Origin: Streptomyces aurantiacus
GTDB taxonomy: Bacteria; Actinomycetota; Actinomycetes; Streptomycetales; Streptomycetaceae
Length of the DNA: 64,000 nucleotides
Direction: 5' to 3'
Assembly (NCBI RefSeq): GCF_027107535.1
Contig: NZ_CP114283.1
Span: forward strand, 7,812,001-7,876,000
Positions 1 to 9,006 of the stretch are shown piece after piece; position 1 is the first letter of the stretch, and every line of letters starts with the position of its first letter. The position numbers were made by a program, and so were the translations under genes. The notes beneath the pieces were generated by a model. The model saw nothing but the letters and a program-made list of their open reading frames with translations, did no database searches and was not told the origin of the DNA.

Positions 1-642
1 CGGCTTCCAGACGACGACGTTGCCCATGAGAGCCGGGGCCGTCGGCAGGTTGCCCGCGATCGCCGTGAAGTTGAACGGCGTGATCGCGTAGACGAAGCCT
101 TCGAGCGGGCGGTGGTCGAGGCGGTTCCACACGCCCGGCGAGTTCGCCGGCGGCTGCTCGGCGAGCAGGTCACGGGCGTAACTGACGTTGAAGCGCCAGA
201 AGTCGACGAGCTCGCAGGGACAGTCGATCTCGGCCTGCTGGGCGGTCTTGGACTGGCCGAGCATGGTCGAGGCGGCGAGGGTCTCGCGCCACGGGCCCGC
301 CAGCAGTTCGGCGGCGCGCAGGATGATCGCGGCGCGGTCGTCGAAGGACATCGCGCGCCAGGCGGGTGCGGCGGCGAGGGCCGCGTCGATCGCGTCCTGG
401 GCGTCCTGCTCGGTGGCGTTCGCGTACGTGCCGAGCCGCGCCTTGTGATTGTGCGGCTGTACGACGTCGAAGCGCTCGCCGCCGCCCATCCGCTTCTCGC
501 CGCCGATGGTCATCGGCAGGTCGACGGGGTTCTCGGCGAGCTCCTTGAGCTTCGCCTCTAGGCGGGCGCGCTCGGGAGAGCCGGGGGCGTAGCCGTGCAC
601 CGGCTCGTTGACGGGGGTGGGGACCTGGGTGACGGCGTCCAT
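1..642 (-). CDS. pruA: L-glutamate gamma-semialdehyde (1-pyrroline-5-carboxylate) dehydrogenase, N-terminal part
   Basis: This is the N-terminal 214 codons of an aldehyde dehydrogenase; the rest lies beyond the left edge. The start ATG at 642 follows GGAAGAGGTAGCTC, a good ribosome binding site. The protein opens MDAVTQVPTPVNEPVHGYAP, typical of PruA, and contains the conserved stretch ITPFNFTAIAGNLPTAPALM, the start of the NAD-binding core. By family knowledge it oxidises glutamate semialdehyde, the product of proline dehydrogenase, to glutamate in the cytoplasm. It lies 251 bases downstream of the proline dehydrogenase gene on the same strand, so the two form a proline-catabolism unit, although several hairpins lie between them. 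The catalytic Cys and Glu are outside the window, so activity cannot be judged. Confidence 0.93.
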   Translation of the reverse strand, partial: MDAVTQVPTPVNEPVHGYAPGSPERARLEAKLKELAENPVDLPMTIGGEKRMGGGERFDVVQPHNHKARLGTYANATEQDAQDAIDAALAAAPAWRAMSFDDRAAIILRAAELLAGPWRETLAASTMLGQSKTAQQAEIDCPCELVDFWRFNVSYARDLLAEQPPANSPGVWNRLDHRPLEGFVYAITPFNFTAIAGNLPTAPALMGNVVVWKP

Positions 643-810
643 GAGCTACCTCTTCCGAGTGAATGCCTGGTTTCGGCCCGTGAGAGCCGAAGTCGTGTCC
701 GTATGTTTGGCGGCGGTCAGGGCTTGACCGTCATGAGCTCGCTGCGGCGTGCGAGTGAGAAGCCCCCACGGGGGCGGAGTCACGGGTTCCGTAACTCCTT
801 TCCGGAGCCG

Positions 811-881
811 GGTCGGCTCAGCCGACCGATGGGCGGTAGCTGCCGTCGCCCAGGATGCACCTGGGTGCCGACAGCTACCGC
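811..881 (-). terminator. Nested hairpins between PRODH and pruA
   Basis: Just after the PRODH stop codon, GCGGTAGCTG (833-842) pairs with CAGCTACCGC (872-881) and encloses a second perfect stem, CCCAGG (849-854) with CCTGGG (860-865). A third stem, GGTCGGCT (811-818) with AGCCGACC (820-827), follows. There is no clear T run. The structures could terminate PRODH transcripts partly or set the ratio of the two enzymes. That role is inferred; only the symmetry is seen. Confidence 0.6.
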
Positions 882-893
882 TCGCCTTCAACG

Positions 894-1820
894 TCAGTCC
901 TTGGTGAGGATCGAGCGGGCGAAGAAGAGGAGGTTGGCCGGCTTCTCGGCGAGGCGGCGCATGAAGTAGCCGTACCAGTCGGTGCCGTACGCGGTGTAGA
1001 CGCGCATCCGGTGCCCTTCGGCGGCGAGCCGCAGATGCTCGTCGCTCCTGATCCCGTACAGCATCTGGAACTCGTACTCGTCCGGCTTGCGGCCGGCGCG
1101 CCGGCCCAGCTCCTGTGCGATGGAGATCAGGCGCGGGTCGTGGGACCCGACCATCGGGTACCCGTCCCCCTCCATCAGGATGCGCAGGACCCGCACGTAC
1201 GCCTTGTCGATCTCCGGCTTCTGCTGGTAGGCGACCTCCGCGGGCTCCTTGTACGCGCCCTTCACGAGCCGTACGCGGCTGCCGTTCGCGGCGAGGCGGC
1301 GGGCGTCGGCCTCGGTGCGGAAGAGGTAGGCCTGGATGACGCAGCCGGTCTCCGGGAAGTCCTTCCGCAGCTCCTCGTGGATGGCGAACATCGAGTCGAG
1401 GGTGGTGTGGTCCTCGGCGTCGAGCGTGACGGTCGTACCGATGGCCGCGGCGGCCTCGACGACCGGACGGACGTTCGCGAGGGCGATCTCGTGACCGCCG
1501 GGGAGGGCCTGCCCGAACATGGACAGCTTCACGGACATCTCGGCCCGCGTCCCGAGGTCCAGCCCCTTGAGACGGTCGATGAGCTCCAGATAGGCGTCCC
1601 GGGCGACGGAGGCCTGCTCGGGCGTGGTGACGTCCTCGCCGACGACGTCCATGGTGAGCTCCAGACCCCTGCCCGCGAGGTCCTGGATGATCGGCACGAC
1701 CTGGTCGACGCTCTCGCCCGGGATGAAGCGGTCGACGACCGGCCTGGTCACCGGGGCCGCCGAGATCAAACGGCGCATCCGGTCGCTGCGCGAGGCGGCG
1801 AGAATCACGGGACCCAACAC
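894..1820 (-). CDS. Proline dehydrogenase (monofunctional PRODH)
   Basis: A 308-residue single-domain proline dehydrogenase, the FAD enzyme that oxidises proline to 1-pyrroline-5-carboxylate. The start is GTG at 1820, placed four bases after GAGGTG; the open frame runs much further upstream, but only this start has a ribosome binding site. The TIM-barrel core shows LTMDVVGEDVTTPEQA (about residue 50), KLSMFGQALPGG, LDAEDH, RLVKGAYKEPAEVAY and the C-terminal signature EFQMLYGIR, which carries the substrate-binding region of the family. Length matches the free-standing PRODH of actinobacteria rather than bifunctional PutA. Its product is the substrate of the next gene on the strand, pruA. The divergent PucR-type gene 171 bases away is the likely regulator. 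Confidence 0.93.
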   Translation of the reverse strand: MLGPVILAASRSDRMRRLISAAPVTRPVVDRFIPGESVDQVVPIIQDLAGRGLELTMDVVGEDVTTPEQASVARDAYLELIDRLKGLDLGTRAEMSVKLSMFGQALPGGHEIALANVRPVVEAAAAIGTTVTLDAEDHTTLDSMFAIHEELRKDFPETGCVIQAYLFRTEADARRLAANGSRVRLVKGAYKEPAEVAYQQKPEIDKAYVRVLRILMEGDGYPMVGSHDPRLISIAQELGRRAGRKPDEYEFQMLYGIRSDEHLRLAAEGHRMRVYTAYGTDWYGYFMRRLAEKPANLLFFARSILTKD

Positions 1821-1991
1821 GGGGCACCTCCACAACAAGGCCGGCGGAAGGCCGTACCCGCCCGTGTGCGGCGGTCGGATACGGCACGGAGAACCACCGT
1901 GAAACCTAAGGATCGCTCCGATCGTCGGCCATCGACAGCTGTCACGCATCCGTGCCCTGGATCTCAGACAGATGTATGAAGGCGCGGGAAA

Positions 1992-3515
1992 ATGGGGGAG
2001 AATGCCCGGGTGACGCCGGAACACAAAGGTGACTACCAGGAACTGGTCGACGAGATCTCGGAGCTCCTCGGCGCCCCCGCGACGCTGGAGAACCGCGACT
2101 TCGAGCTGATCGCCTTCGGCGCGTACGACAGCGAGGGCGAGCTCGACGCCTCCGCGCTGGACCCCGTGCGCACCCGCTCGATCCTCACGCGCCGCTCCAC
2201 GGCGGCGGTCCGCACGTGGTTCGAGAGTTTCGGCATCGCGCGGGCGACCGGTCCGGTGCGCATCCCGCCGACTCCGGAGGCGGGCGTCCACCGGGGCCGG
2301 GTGTGTCTCCCCGTACGCCATCGGGGGGTCGCCCTCGGCTATGTGTGGCTCCTGGCCGACGAGCCGGGCCCCACGGAGCGCCAGCTCGCCGCGGCCATGG
2401 AGGTGACGCCGCGCATCGGCGACCTCCTCGCGGACGAGGCCCAGGCGGGTGCGGACCTCAGCCGCGAGCTCCGCGCCGTCCTCACCGCCGGGAGCGGGTG
2501 GCAGCGGGACATGGCGGTGACGGAACTGCGCACGGCCCTCGGGCCCCGCGGCGAGGGCCTCCACACGCTGGTCTGCGTGGCCCCCTGGCCGTCGGCCGAC
2601 CCCGACGACGCCCCGTCCGTCCGCACCATCCCGGGCGCCACCGCCTTGTGCGCCCTCCCCTGGGAACCCGCCGGCCAGAGCCTGGCCCTGCTGGTCCGCC
2701 TCCGTTCCCCGGAGGCCCTCACCCCGGCGACGACGGCGGCCGCGCGCCTGCTGGAGAGGGCCGAGGAGGTACGGGGAACGGGGCGGACGGCCACCGAGGT
2801 CCCGGGGCCCGCGCGCCCCCGGCCGACGGGTGGCCCGCGCGCGTCCGGTCCCGCACGGGCGGCGCACGGTTCCGAGGGCCCCGGGATTCGGCGGGCCACC
2901 GAAGGCGTACGGGGACCGGGCCGCCCGCCAGCCTCCGACGGACCCGGGCGACCGGCGGCCCCGCAGGTCACCGACGCCGTCCCGGAGCACGGCGGCCCTC
3001 CGCCGTCCGACCCGGCCCCGGACCCTGCGCGTACGCGGTCGCCGGACCGGTCCCGTCCGGCCGGGGCCGGCCGGACGGCGGAGCCCCACGGCCTCCGGCC
3101 CGGTCCGGCCGCGGCCGGGATCGCCGTGCCCCGCGGCGGCCTCACCGACCTCGGCGCCGCCTGGCAGGAGGCCTCGGCCGCCGCCCGCGCGGCCCTGGCC
3201 GAGCCCCGGCTGGGCCCTCTCGCGCACTGGTCGTCGATCGGCCCGTACCGCCTGCTGTCGACGTTGTCCCCGGCCGCCTCCCACGATCCGGCCGTCCGGC
3301 CCCTGCTCGCCCCCGCCCACCGCGAACTCGCCCGTACCGCCGAGGTGTTCCTCGACTGCGCGGGCCAGGCCGGCCGCACCGCCGCCGCGCTGGGCATCCA
3401 CCGCCAGACCCTCTACTACCGCCTGTCCCGCGTCGAACAGCTCACCGGCCTCGACCTGGACGACGGCGAGGCCCGCCTGCTCCTGCACATGGCGCTCAAG
3501 GCACAGCGCCTCTAG
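1992..3515 (+). CDS. PucR/CdaR-type helix-turn-helix regulator, probably of proline utilisation
   Basis: A 507-residue transcriptional regulator. The last 60 residues form the PucR-type helix-turn-helix: [20 protein letters not shown] followed by [20 protein letters not shown]. The middle (about residues 255-375) is a low-complexity Pro/Arg/Gly-rich linker. It is divergent from the proline dehydrogenase gene, and a perfect 10-bp palindrome GACAGCTGTC (1934-1943) lies between them, so local control of proline degradation is the natural inference. The start is uncertain. ATG at 1992 has little Shine-Dalgarno character, whereas an in-frame GTG at 2010 sits nine bases after GGGGGAG and would give a 501-residue protein starting [10 protein letters not shown] keep the longer form but slightly favour 2010. 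Confidence 0.88.
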   Translation: MGENARVTPEHKGDYQELVDEISELLGAPATLENRDFELIAFGAYDSEGELDASALDPVRTRSILTRRSTAAVRTWFESFGIARATGPVRIPPTPEAGVHRGRVCLPVRHRGVALGYVWLLADEPGPTERQLAAAMEVTPRIGDLLADEAQAGADLSRELRAVLTAGSGWQRDMAVTELRTALGPRGEGLHTLVCVAPWPSADPDDAPSVRTIPGATALCALPWEPAGQSLALLVRLRSPEALTPATTAAARLLERAEEVRGTGRTATEVPGPARPRPTGGPRASGPARAAHGSEGPGIRRATEGVRGPGRPPASDGPGRPAAPQVTDAVPEHGGPPPSDPAPDPARTRSPDRSRPAGAGRTAEPHGLRPGPAAAGIAVPRGGLTDLGAAWQEASAAARAALAEPRLGPLAHWSSIGPYRLLSTLSPAASHDPAVRPLLAPAHRELARTAEVFLDCAGQAGRTAAALGIHRQTLYYRLSRVEQLTGLDLDDGEARLLLHMALKAQRL

Positions 3516-3640
3516 GGGGCTTCTGGTGGATCTCCGCGGCGTCGCGACGCCCGGCACTCCCCCGCCTCCGGCCGGGGGGACTCCCGGAGCACGCACCGGA
3601 CGCCTCTCCTCCTCCCACGGAGATCCACCAGAAACCCCCT
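3514..3640. repeat. Long inverted repeat after the PucR-type gene
   Basis: Positions 3514-3536 are an inverted copy of 3618-3640: 22 of 23 bases match, around a spacer of 81 bases. The left arm begins inside the TAG stop codon of the regulator gene. Each arm contains CTGGTGGATCTCCG. The spacer itself holds a smaller G/C hairpin near CCCCCGCCTCCGGCCGGGGG. It may be a transcription terminator or the ends of a small mobile repeat. No coding frame in it looks real. Confidence 0.7.
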
Positions 3641-3763
3641 GGCCCCGACGCCTCCCGGCCACCGCGGACCGCGGTTCGGCGGTGCGCGGATCGCCCGACG
3701 CCCTCCAGGACGAGGCCGGAAAGGACGGCCCGCCCCACGTCCCGTCGTGCTCTACTCCCGGGC

Positions 3764-4426
3764 ATGCCCCTCCTGATGATCGATCTCGACAACACCCTCG
3801 TCGACCGCGATGCCGCCTTCCGGGAAGCGGCTCGCGCGTTCCTCGCCACCGGCGGGCTCCCCGTGGACGACCTTGCGTGGCTGCTGTCCGTCGACGCCGG
3901 CGGGTACGCGCCGCGGGAGGACGTCGCCCGCGCCCTCGTCGGCCGGTACGGGGAGACCGTGTCCGGGGCCGCCGTCCGGGAGTTCCTCGACCGGGGCGCG
4001 GCCGATCGGGTCGTGCCGGCCCCGGGCGTGCGCGAGGCGCTCGGCGGAGCCGTCGGCGCCGGATGGACGTGCGTGATCGTCACCAACGGCCGTGTCGCGC
4101 AGCAGGAGGCGAAGATCCGCCGCACCGGGCTGGACGGGATCGTCCACGGGTGGGTGGTCTCCGAGGCGGTCGGGTGTTCGAAGCCCGCGCCGGAGATCTT
4201 CCGGGCCGCGGCGGCCACCCTCGGGGCCACCCTGCGCGGGGCCTGGATGATCGGGGACTCACCGCACGCCGACATCGCCGGAGCGGCCGCCCTGGACGGT
4301 GTACGCAGTGTGTGGGTGTCGGCCGGCCGGCCGTGGACCGACGGGACGTGTCGGCCCACGCACATCACCGACGACACCGCGTCCGCCATCAGCTACGTGG
4401 TCGGCCGCCCCGTCGACGCCCTGTGA
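3764..4426 (+). CDS. HAD-family hydrolase (phosphatase-like)
   Basis: A 220-residue haloacid dehalogenase-like hydrolase. Motif I is MIDLDNTLVDRD near the N terminus, with the nucleophile Asp and the +2 Asp. Motif II is VIVTNG (about residue 107), motif III is the Lys in GCSKPAPEIFRAAA, and motif IV is MIGDSPHADIAGA. A helical cap lies between motifs I and II. The family mostly dephosphorylates small molecules; the substrate cannot be read from sequence. The start ATG at 3764 begins directly before the hydrophobic first strand. It is followed by 217 bases and then the ABC importer, whose operator lies in that gap, so it is probably not in the same transcript. Confidence 0.88.
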   Translation: MPLLMIDLDNTLVDRDAAFREAARAFLATGGLPVDDLAWLLSVDAGGYAPREDVARALVGRYGETVSGAAVREFLDRGAADRVVPAPGVREALGGAVGAGWTCVIVTNGRVAQQEAKIRRTGLDGIVHGWVVSEAVGCSKPAPEIFRAAAATLGATLRGAWMIGDSPHADIAGAAALDGVRSVWVSAGRPWTDGTCRPTHITDDTASAISYVVGRPVDAL

Positions 4427-4573
4427 CGACACCTCCGGCCCGGCCCGGCCCGGCACCCGCGCCGGCCCGACCGCACCGGGTTCGTCCACCCCTGTCCGTC
4501 TCCGCACGGTCCCGTCCGATGTCGTCCGATTCGACGAAACGGCCCCGGGTGATCGGGATCCGGACACCAGTAC

Positions 4574-4588
4574 TGAAAACGATTGTCA
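4574..4588 (+). promoter_or_regulatory. Zur-like operator upstream of the ABC importer
   Basis: TGAAAACGATTGTCA is a 7-1-7 imperfect palindrome. It matches 13 of 15 positions of the Streptomyces Zur consensus as I know it (TGAAAATGATTTTCA). A -10-like TACGGT follows at 4595-4600, and the lipoprotein gene starts at 4644. A repressor here would cover the promoter. A Fur-type site is a weaker alternative, because the same 7-1-7 architecture is shared by that family. Confidence 0.62.
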
Positions 4589-4643
4589 TCGTGCTACGGT
4601 CGGCGCACGCCTTCATTGACCATCCCTTTACCCGGAGTGCTCC

Positions 4644-6137
4644 GTGCGCCTGCCCGCCCGCTTTCTCCCCCTGTCCGCGCTGACCACGGCGTCCGCGGTG
4701 CTGCTCACCGGCTGCTTCTCGGGATCCGCGTCGGACGACTCGGCGGGCGGCGACGGCAAGCGCGTACGCGTCGCGATGATGCTCCCGCCGCGTTCCGGCC
4801 TTTCGCCGCTGTCCGACGACGCGTTCAAGCTCTCGCGCTGGTCCACCGCCGAGACCCTGGTGACGCTCGACGAGGACGGCGACGCGGAGGCGTCCCTTGC
4901 CACCAAGTGGCAGCAGAGCGGCCGCACCTGGACCTTCGGCATACGCAAGGGCGTCTCCTTCCACGACGGTACGAAGCTCACCGCCGAGGCCGTCGTCCGC
5001 TCCCTCACGAAGGCCGCGACCGCCTCGCCCAAGCCCCGCATCCTCGACGGCGTGGACCTGACCGTGAAGGCCGACGGTGACTCCGTCGCCGTCACCACCG
5101 CCACCGAGGACCCGCTGGTCCCGCAGCGGCTGAGCTCGCCGCAGCTGTCGGTCCTGGCGGCGAAGGCGTACCGGGGGAAGACCGTCGACCCGGTCGGCGC
5201 GGGCACCGGCCCCTTCGAGCTGACGAAGGTGAACGGCACCTCGTCCGCGACCCTCGACCGCTACGACGGCTACTGGGGCGGGAAGGCCAAGTCCCCCGGA
5301 ATCGACGTGAAGTTCGTGCCCGACGGCACCGCCCGCGCGGCCACCCTGCGCAGCGGCGAGGCCGACATCGTCGAGGCCGTACCGGTGTCGCAGGCCGCGC
5401 TGCTCGACAAGGACCTGGTCACCGAGGTCCCGATGCCGCGCACCAACACCCTCTATCTGAACACCCGGAAGGGCCCCTTCGAGGACGCCTCCCTGAGGGC
5501 CGCCGCCCGCGAGGCCATCGACGCCGAGTCGATCGTCGAGGGCGTGTACGAGGGCAGGGCCGACGTCGCGAAGGGCCTGCTGGGCCCGGCCCTCCCCTGG
5601 GCCGCCGACCTGCGCGAGCCGGTGTCGCACGCCAAGCCCGGTGACCCGGCCGGGAAGACCATCACGATCGGTACGTTCACCGACCGCGCCGAGCTGCCCG
5701 AGGTGGCCCAGACGCTGCAGCAGCAGCTCCAGAAGGCCGGGTTCAAGGTCAAGCTGGAGGTGCGTGAGTACGCGAACATCGAGTCCGACGCACTGGCGGG
5801 CGAGTTCGACGCGTTCATCCTCTCCCGGGCGACCGTCCTCGACTCGGGCGATCCCGCCGCGTACCTCTACAGCGACTTCGGGTCGAAGGGGTCCTTCAAC
5901 ATCTCCCAGCTGTCGGACAAGACGGTCGACGCGGCGCTGGAGAAGGCCGCCGGGACGAAGGCCGGTGACGCCCGCCGCAAGGCCGTCATCGACGCGGAGG
6001 CCGCGGTGCTGGGCACCGACGCCGCGATCCCGATGCTGCACGAGCGTGTGATCCAGGGCGACGCGGCCGGTGTCGTGGACGTCGAGCACGACCCGCGCGA
6101 GCGGGCGCTGATCACCGCGGCCACCTACGTCAAGTGA
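4644..6137 (+). CDS. ABC transporter substrate-binding lipoprotein (SBP_bac_5: peptide/nickel/metallophore family)
   Basis: A 497-residue extracytoplasmic binding protein. The start is GTG at 4644, behind CCGGAG. A signal peptide ends in a lipobox at LLTGC (Cys about residue 25), so the mature protein is lipid-anchored. The family pattern is clear: ETLVTLDEDGDAEASLATKW, then TWTFGIRKGVSFHDGTKLTA and later GTGPFEL. It is a cluster 5 binding protein of the DppA/OppA/NikA/CntA kind and could bind peptides, nickel complexes or metallophores. A Zur-like site 55 bases upstream points to the metal side. The stop overlaps the permease start by GTGA, so translation is coupled and the four genes are one operon. 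Confidence 0.92.
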   Translation: MRLPARFLPLSALTTASAVLLTGCFSGSASDDSAGGDGKRVRVAMMLPPRSGLSPLSDDAFKLSRWSTAETLVTLDEDGDAEASLATKWQQSGRTWTFGIRKGVSFHDGTKLTAEAVVRSLTKAATASPKPRILDGVDLTVKADGDSVAVTTATEDPLVPQRLSSPQLSVLAAKAYRGKTVDPVGAGTGPFELTKVNGTSSATLDRYDGYWGGKAKSPGIDVKFVPDGTARAATLRSGEADIVEAVPVSQAALLDKDLVTEVPMPRTNTLYLNTRKGPFEDASLRAAAREAIDAESIVEGVYEGRADVAKGLLGPALPWAADLREPVSHAKPGDPAGKTITIGTFTDRAELPEVAQTLQQQLQKAGFKVKLEVREYANIESDALAGEFDAFILSRATVLDSGDPAAYLYSDFGSKGSFNISQLSDKTVDAALEKAAGTKAGDARRKAVIDAEAAVLGTDAAIPMLHERVIQGDAAGVVDVEHDPRERALITAATYVK

Positions 6138-7975
6138 GCGCCGTGGCACGCCTGTTCACTCCAGGCAGCCGGGCCGCCCTGACGCGGCTCGGCTGCCTCG
6201 CCGTGGTCCTCACCACCGTGGGACTGCTCCCCTGGCTCTCCGGCCGTGATCCCGCGCTCACCGTCCTGCGCGCCCGCTCGGCCGAACAGGAGGGCACGCC
6301 GGAGGCGCTGGCCGCCATCCGCCGCGATCTCGGGCTCGACGCGGGCCCCCTCTCCCTGCTGGGGGACTGGCTCTCGGGTCTGCCGCGCGGCGACTTCGGC
6401 ACGTCCTGGGTCTCGGGCACCGACGTCCTGCCGTCGGTCGTCTCCGGGCTCCAGGTGTCGCTCGCGCTGATGGGCGCGGCCCTCGGGGTCGCGGTCCTGG
6501 TGACCTGCGCGCTGGTGGCTCCCGTCCTCGTACGGGGCCGGGGGTCGGCCGGCGCGTTCGCCGCGATGCTCGCCGCCCTGCCCGAATTCCTGCTGGCCAC
6601 CGTCGCGTTGCTGGCGTTCGGGGTGTGGCTGGGCTGGCTGCCGACCTCCGGCTGGCAGGGTCCGCAGTACATGGTGCTGCCCGCCCTCGCGCTCGGCATA
6701 CCCGCCGGCGGACTGCTCGGCCGCCTGGTCGCCGACGCGCTGCCCGCCGTCCTGGACGAGCGGTGGGTGGAACTGTGGCGGGGCGCCGGAGTGAGCCGGG
6801 CCCGTGTCTCGGCCGCGGCTCTGCGCCGCGTACTGCCGCCGCTGGTACCGCAGTTCGCGATGGTCACCGTCGGCCTGACCGGCGGAGCCGTCGCCGTGGA
6901 GACGGTGTTCGCGGTGCCGGGCATCGGACGTACGGCCCTCGGGGCGGCCAAGTCGCAGGACCTGCCGCTGCTCCAGGGATCGGTGCTGGCTCTGCTCGCG
7001 CTCGGCCTCGTCACGGGCGCGGCGGCGGCCGTCGTCCGGCGTCGGCTGCTGGGCCCGGCCCTGCGCGACGCGGGGCTGACGCTGCCCGCGGCCCGCCCGG
7101 TGCGCGCGCACCCGGCCGTTCCGGCGGCGCTCGCAGTCGTGCTGCTGACCTGCGTCGGCTGGGGCCTGCTGCGCGATCCGTACACGGTGGACACGACCGC
7201 ACGCCTGCGGGCCCCGTCCTGGGCGAACCCGCTCGGCACGGACGGGCTGGGCCGTGACGTGCTGGCCAGGCTCGGGCACGGCGCCGCGTCGACGGTCGGC
7301 ACCGCGGTCGCGGTGTGCCTGGTCAGCCTGCTGCTCGCGCTGGCCCTGGGCTTCCTGCCGAGCCTGTCCGCCGGCGCCTCGGACATCGCCAACGCGCTGC
7401 CGCCGGTGATCGTCGGCATCCTGGTCGCCGCGGCGGCGGGCCCCGGCACGGGTGGCGCCGCGCTGGCCGTCGCCCTGATCTCGTGGCCCCCGCTGGCGGC
7501 GCACGCGGCGGCGCTGGTGCAGGAGGTCCGCGCGTCCACGTTCCTGCTGGCCCAACGGGCCATCGGGGCGAGCCCGTCGTGGATCCTCACCCGTCACGTA
7601 CTGCCCTCGGTGGCGGCCCCGGTGACCCGCCACGCCCTCCTGCGCCTCCCGGGCATCGCCCTGGCCCTCGCCTCCCTCGGTTTCCTCGGCCTCGGCGCCC
7701 AGCCGCCGGCCCCGGAGTGGGGCCTCCTCCTGGACGAGTCCCGCGCCTATGTGGAACGCGCTCCCTGGGCGGCCCTGGCACCGGCGGTGGCGCTGGCCCT
7801 GCTGGCGGGCCTCGCGGTGTCGTCGGCGTCGTACGCGCAGGGCGGGGCCGGGTCCGGCGGCACGAGGTCCGGCAGGTCCGGGTCCGCCGGGGCCGGATCC
7901 GCCCCGACGGCCCGCGTCATCCGCCGCGCCCTCCCCCTGCCCGCCCTCCGCCCACGCAAGGAACCAGTCCGTTGA
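6134..7975 (+). CDS. Fused ABC importer permease (DppB-like plus DppC-like)
   Basis: One 613-residue protein carries both transmembrane domains of an oligopeptide/nickel-type importer, normally two separate subunits. The first half is DppB-like, with the permease coupling motif around WVELWRGAGVSRARVSAAAL and the ending TVFAVPGIGRTALGAAKSQD. The second half is DppC-like: ANPLGTDGLGRDVLARL near residue 365, the coupling loop LAQRAIGASPSWILTRHVLP and LASLGFLGLGAQPPAPEWG. About a dozen hydrophobic segments are visible. The start GTG at 6134 overlaps the previous stop, and the stop overlaps the next start (TTGA). The C terminus is a Gly/Ser/Arg-rich tail. Fusion fixes permease stoichiometry and is a distinctive feature of this operon. 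Confidence 0.9.
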   Translation: MSAVARLFTPGSRAALTRLGCLAVVLTTVGLLPWLSGRDPALTVLRARSAEQEGTPEALAAIRRDLGLDAGPLSLLGDWLSGLPRGDFGTSWVSGTDVLPSVVSGLQVSLALMGAALGVAVLVTCALVAPVLVRGRGSAGAFAAMLAALPEFLLATVALLAFGVWLGWLPTSGWQGPQYMVLPALALGIPAGGLLGRLVADALPAVLDERWVELWRGAGVSRARVSAAALRRVLPPLVPQFAMVTVGLTGGAVAVETVFAVPGIGRTALGAAKSQDLPLLQGSVLALLALGLVTGAAAAVVRRRLLGPALRDAGLTLPAARPVRAHPAVPAALAVVLLTCVGWGLLRDPYTVDTTARLRAPSWANPLGTDGLGRDVLARLGHGAASTVGTAVAVCLVSLLLALALGFLPSLSAGASDIANALPPVIVGILVAAAAGPGTGGAALAVALISWPPLAAHAAALVQEVRASTFLLAQRAIGASPSWILTRHVLPSVAAPVTRHALLRLPGIALALASLGFLGLGAQPPAPEWGLLLDESRAYVERAPWAALAPAVALALLAGLAVSSASYAQGGAGSGGTRSGRSGSAGAGSAPTARVIRRALPLPALRPRKEPVR

Positions 7976-9006
7976 CCCCGACCCCCGAACCCCTTCTCTC
8001 CGTGCGGGACCTGCGCGTCTCCTTCGGCCCGGTCGAAGCCGTGCGGGGCCTCTCCTTCGACGTGCGCGAGGGCGAAGTACTCGCCGTGGTGGGCGAGTCG
8101 GGCGCGGGCAAGTCCCTCACGGCCCGCGCGCTGCTCGGGATGCCGCCACGGGAGGCCACGGTGACGGGCAGCGTGCGGACGGGTCCGTACGAGCTGGTGG
8201 GCGCTCCTCGTTCCGTACGGGCCGCCCTCTGGGGCCGCCGGCTCGCCCTGGTCCCGCAGGACGCCCTCTCGGCGCTCTCCCCCGTGCACCCCGTCGCCGA
8301 CCAACTCGCCGCGGCCGTACGGTCGGTGGAGCGCGTCTCCCGCAAGGCGGCACGGGCCAGGGCGGTGGCCGCGCTGGAGGAGGTCGGTATCGCGGCGGCC
8401 CAGTCCCGGTCCTACCCGCACGAGTTCTCGGGCGGTATGCGCCAACGGGCCGTCATCGCGATGGCGATGCTCCACTCCCCCGCTCTCGTGGTCGCCGACG
8501 AACCGACCACGGCCCAGGACCCGGAGACCCAGCGGCAGGTCCTCGGCCTGCTCGCCGACCGTACGGAGGCCGCGGGAGCCGCTCTCGTCCTGGTCACCCA
8601 CGACCTGGCGACGGTACGGGAGCACGCCGACCGGATGCTGGTGATGTACGCGGGCCGCCTGGCCGAGGAGGGCCCGGTGGACAAGGTGTTCGCCCGCCCC
8701 CGGGCGCCGTACACCGCGGGCCTGCTGTCGTCGTCGCTCCCGCAGGAGTACGCGGAAAAACTCTCCCGGCCCGGGGACCGCCTGCAGAGGCGCGGCCGCA
8801 GACTCCCCTCGATCCCCGGCACCCCGCCCAACCCCGCCGACCTGCCCCCGGGCTGCGCCTTCGCCCCCCGCTGCCCCCTCGCGGAGGCGACCCGCTGCCA
8901 CACGGAGAGCCCCGAGCCCCAGACGCACGACGGCCACTCGGTCGCCTGCCACCGCTGGCGCGAACTCCCCGCCCAGCCGGCCGACCTGTTCCTGGAGTCC
9001 GCGTGA
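7972..9006 (+). CDS. ABC importer ATPase, DppD-like
   Basis: A 344-residue ATP-binding subunit starting at TTG 7972, which overlaps the permease stop; AAGGAA lies upstream. Walker A is GESGAGKS (about residue 44), the signature is FSGGMRQR and Walker B is ALVVADEPTTAQD, followed by the switch His in VLVTHDLATV. The C terminus has the oligopeptide-type extension, with a Cys-rich segment (LPPGCAFAPRCPLAEATRC) found in DppD/OppD proteins. It pairs with the ATPase of the next gene to drive the fused permease. The stop overlaps the next start by GTGA. All catalytic motifs are intact. Confidence 0.92.
   Translation: MTPTPEPLLSVRDLRVSFGPVEAVRGLSFDVREGEVLAVVGESGAGKSLTARALLGMPPREATVTGSVRTGPYELVGAPRSVRAALWGRRLALVPQDALSALSPVHPVADQLAAAVRSVERVSRKAARARAVAALEEVGIAAAQSRSYPHEFSGGMRQRAVIAMAMLHSPALVVADEPTTAQDPETQRQVLGLLADRTEAAGAALVLVTHDLATVREHADRMLVMYAGRLAEEGPVDKVFARPRAPYTAGLLSSSLPQEYAEKLSRPGDRLQRRGRRLPSIPGTPPNPADLPPGCAFAPRCPLAEATRCHTESPEPQTHDGHSVACHRWRELPAQPADLFLESA

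Noticed and set aside
1821..3662. The open frame of proline dehydrogenase extends far upstream, over the PucR-type gene
   Set aside because: The added sequence is not conserved in type and the GTG at 1820 has a good ribosome binding site; the normal enzyme length fits that start.
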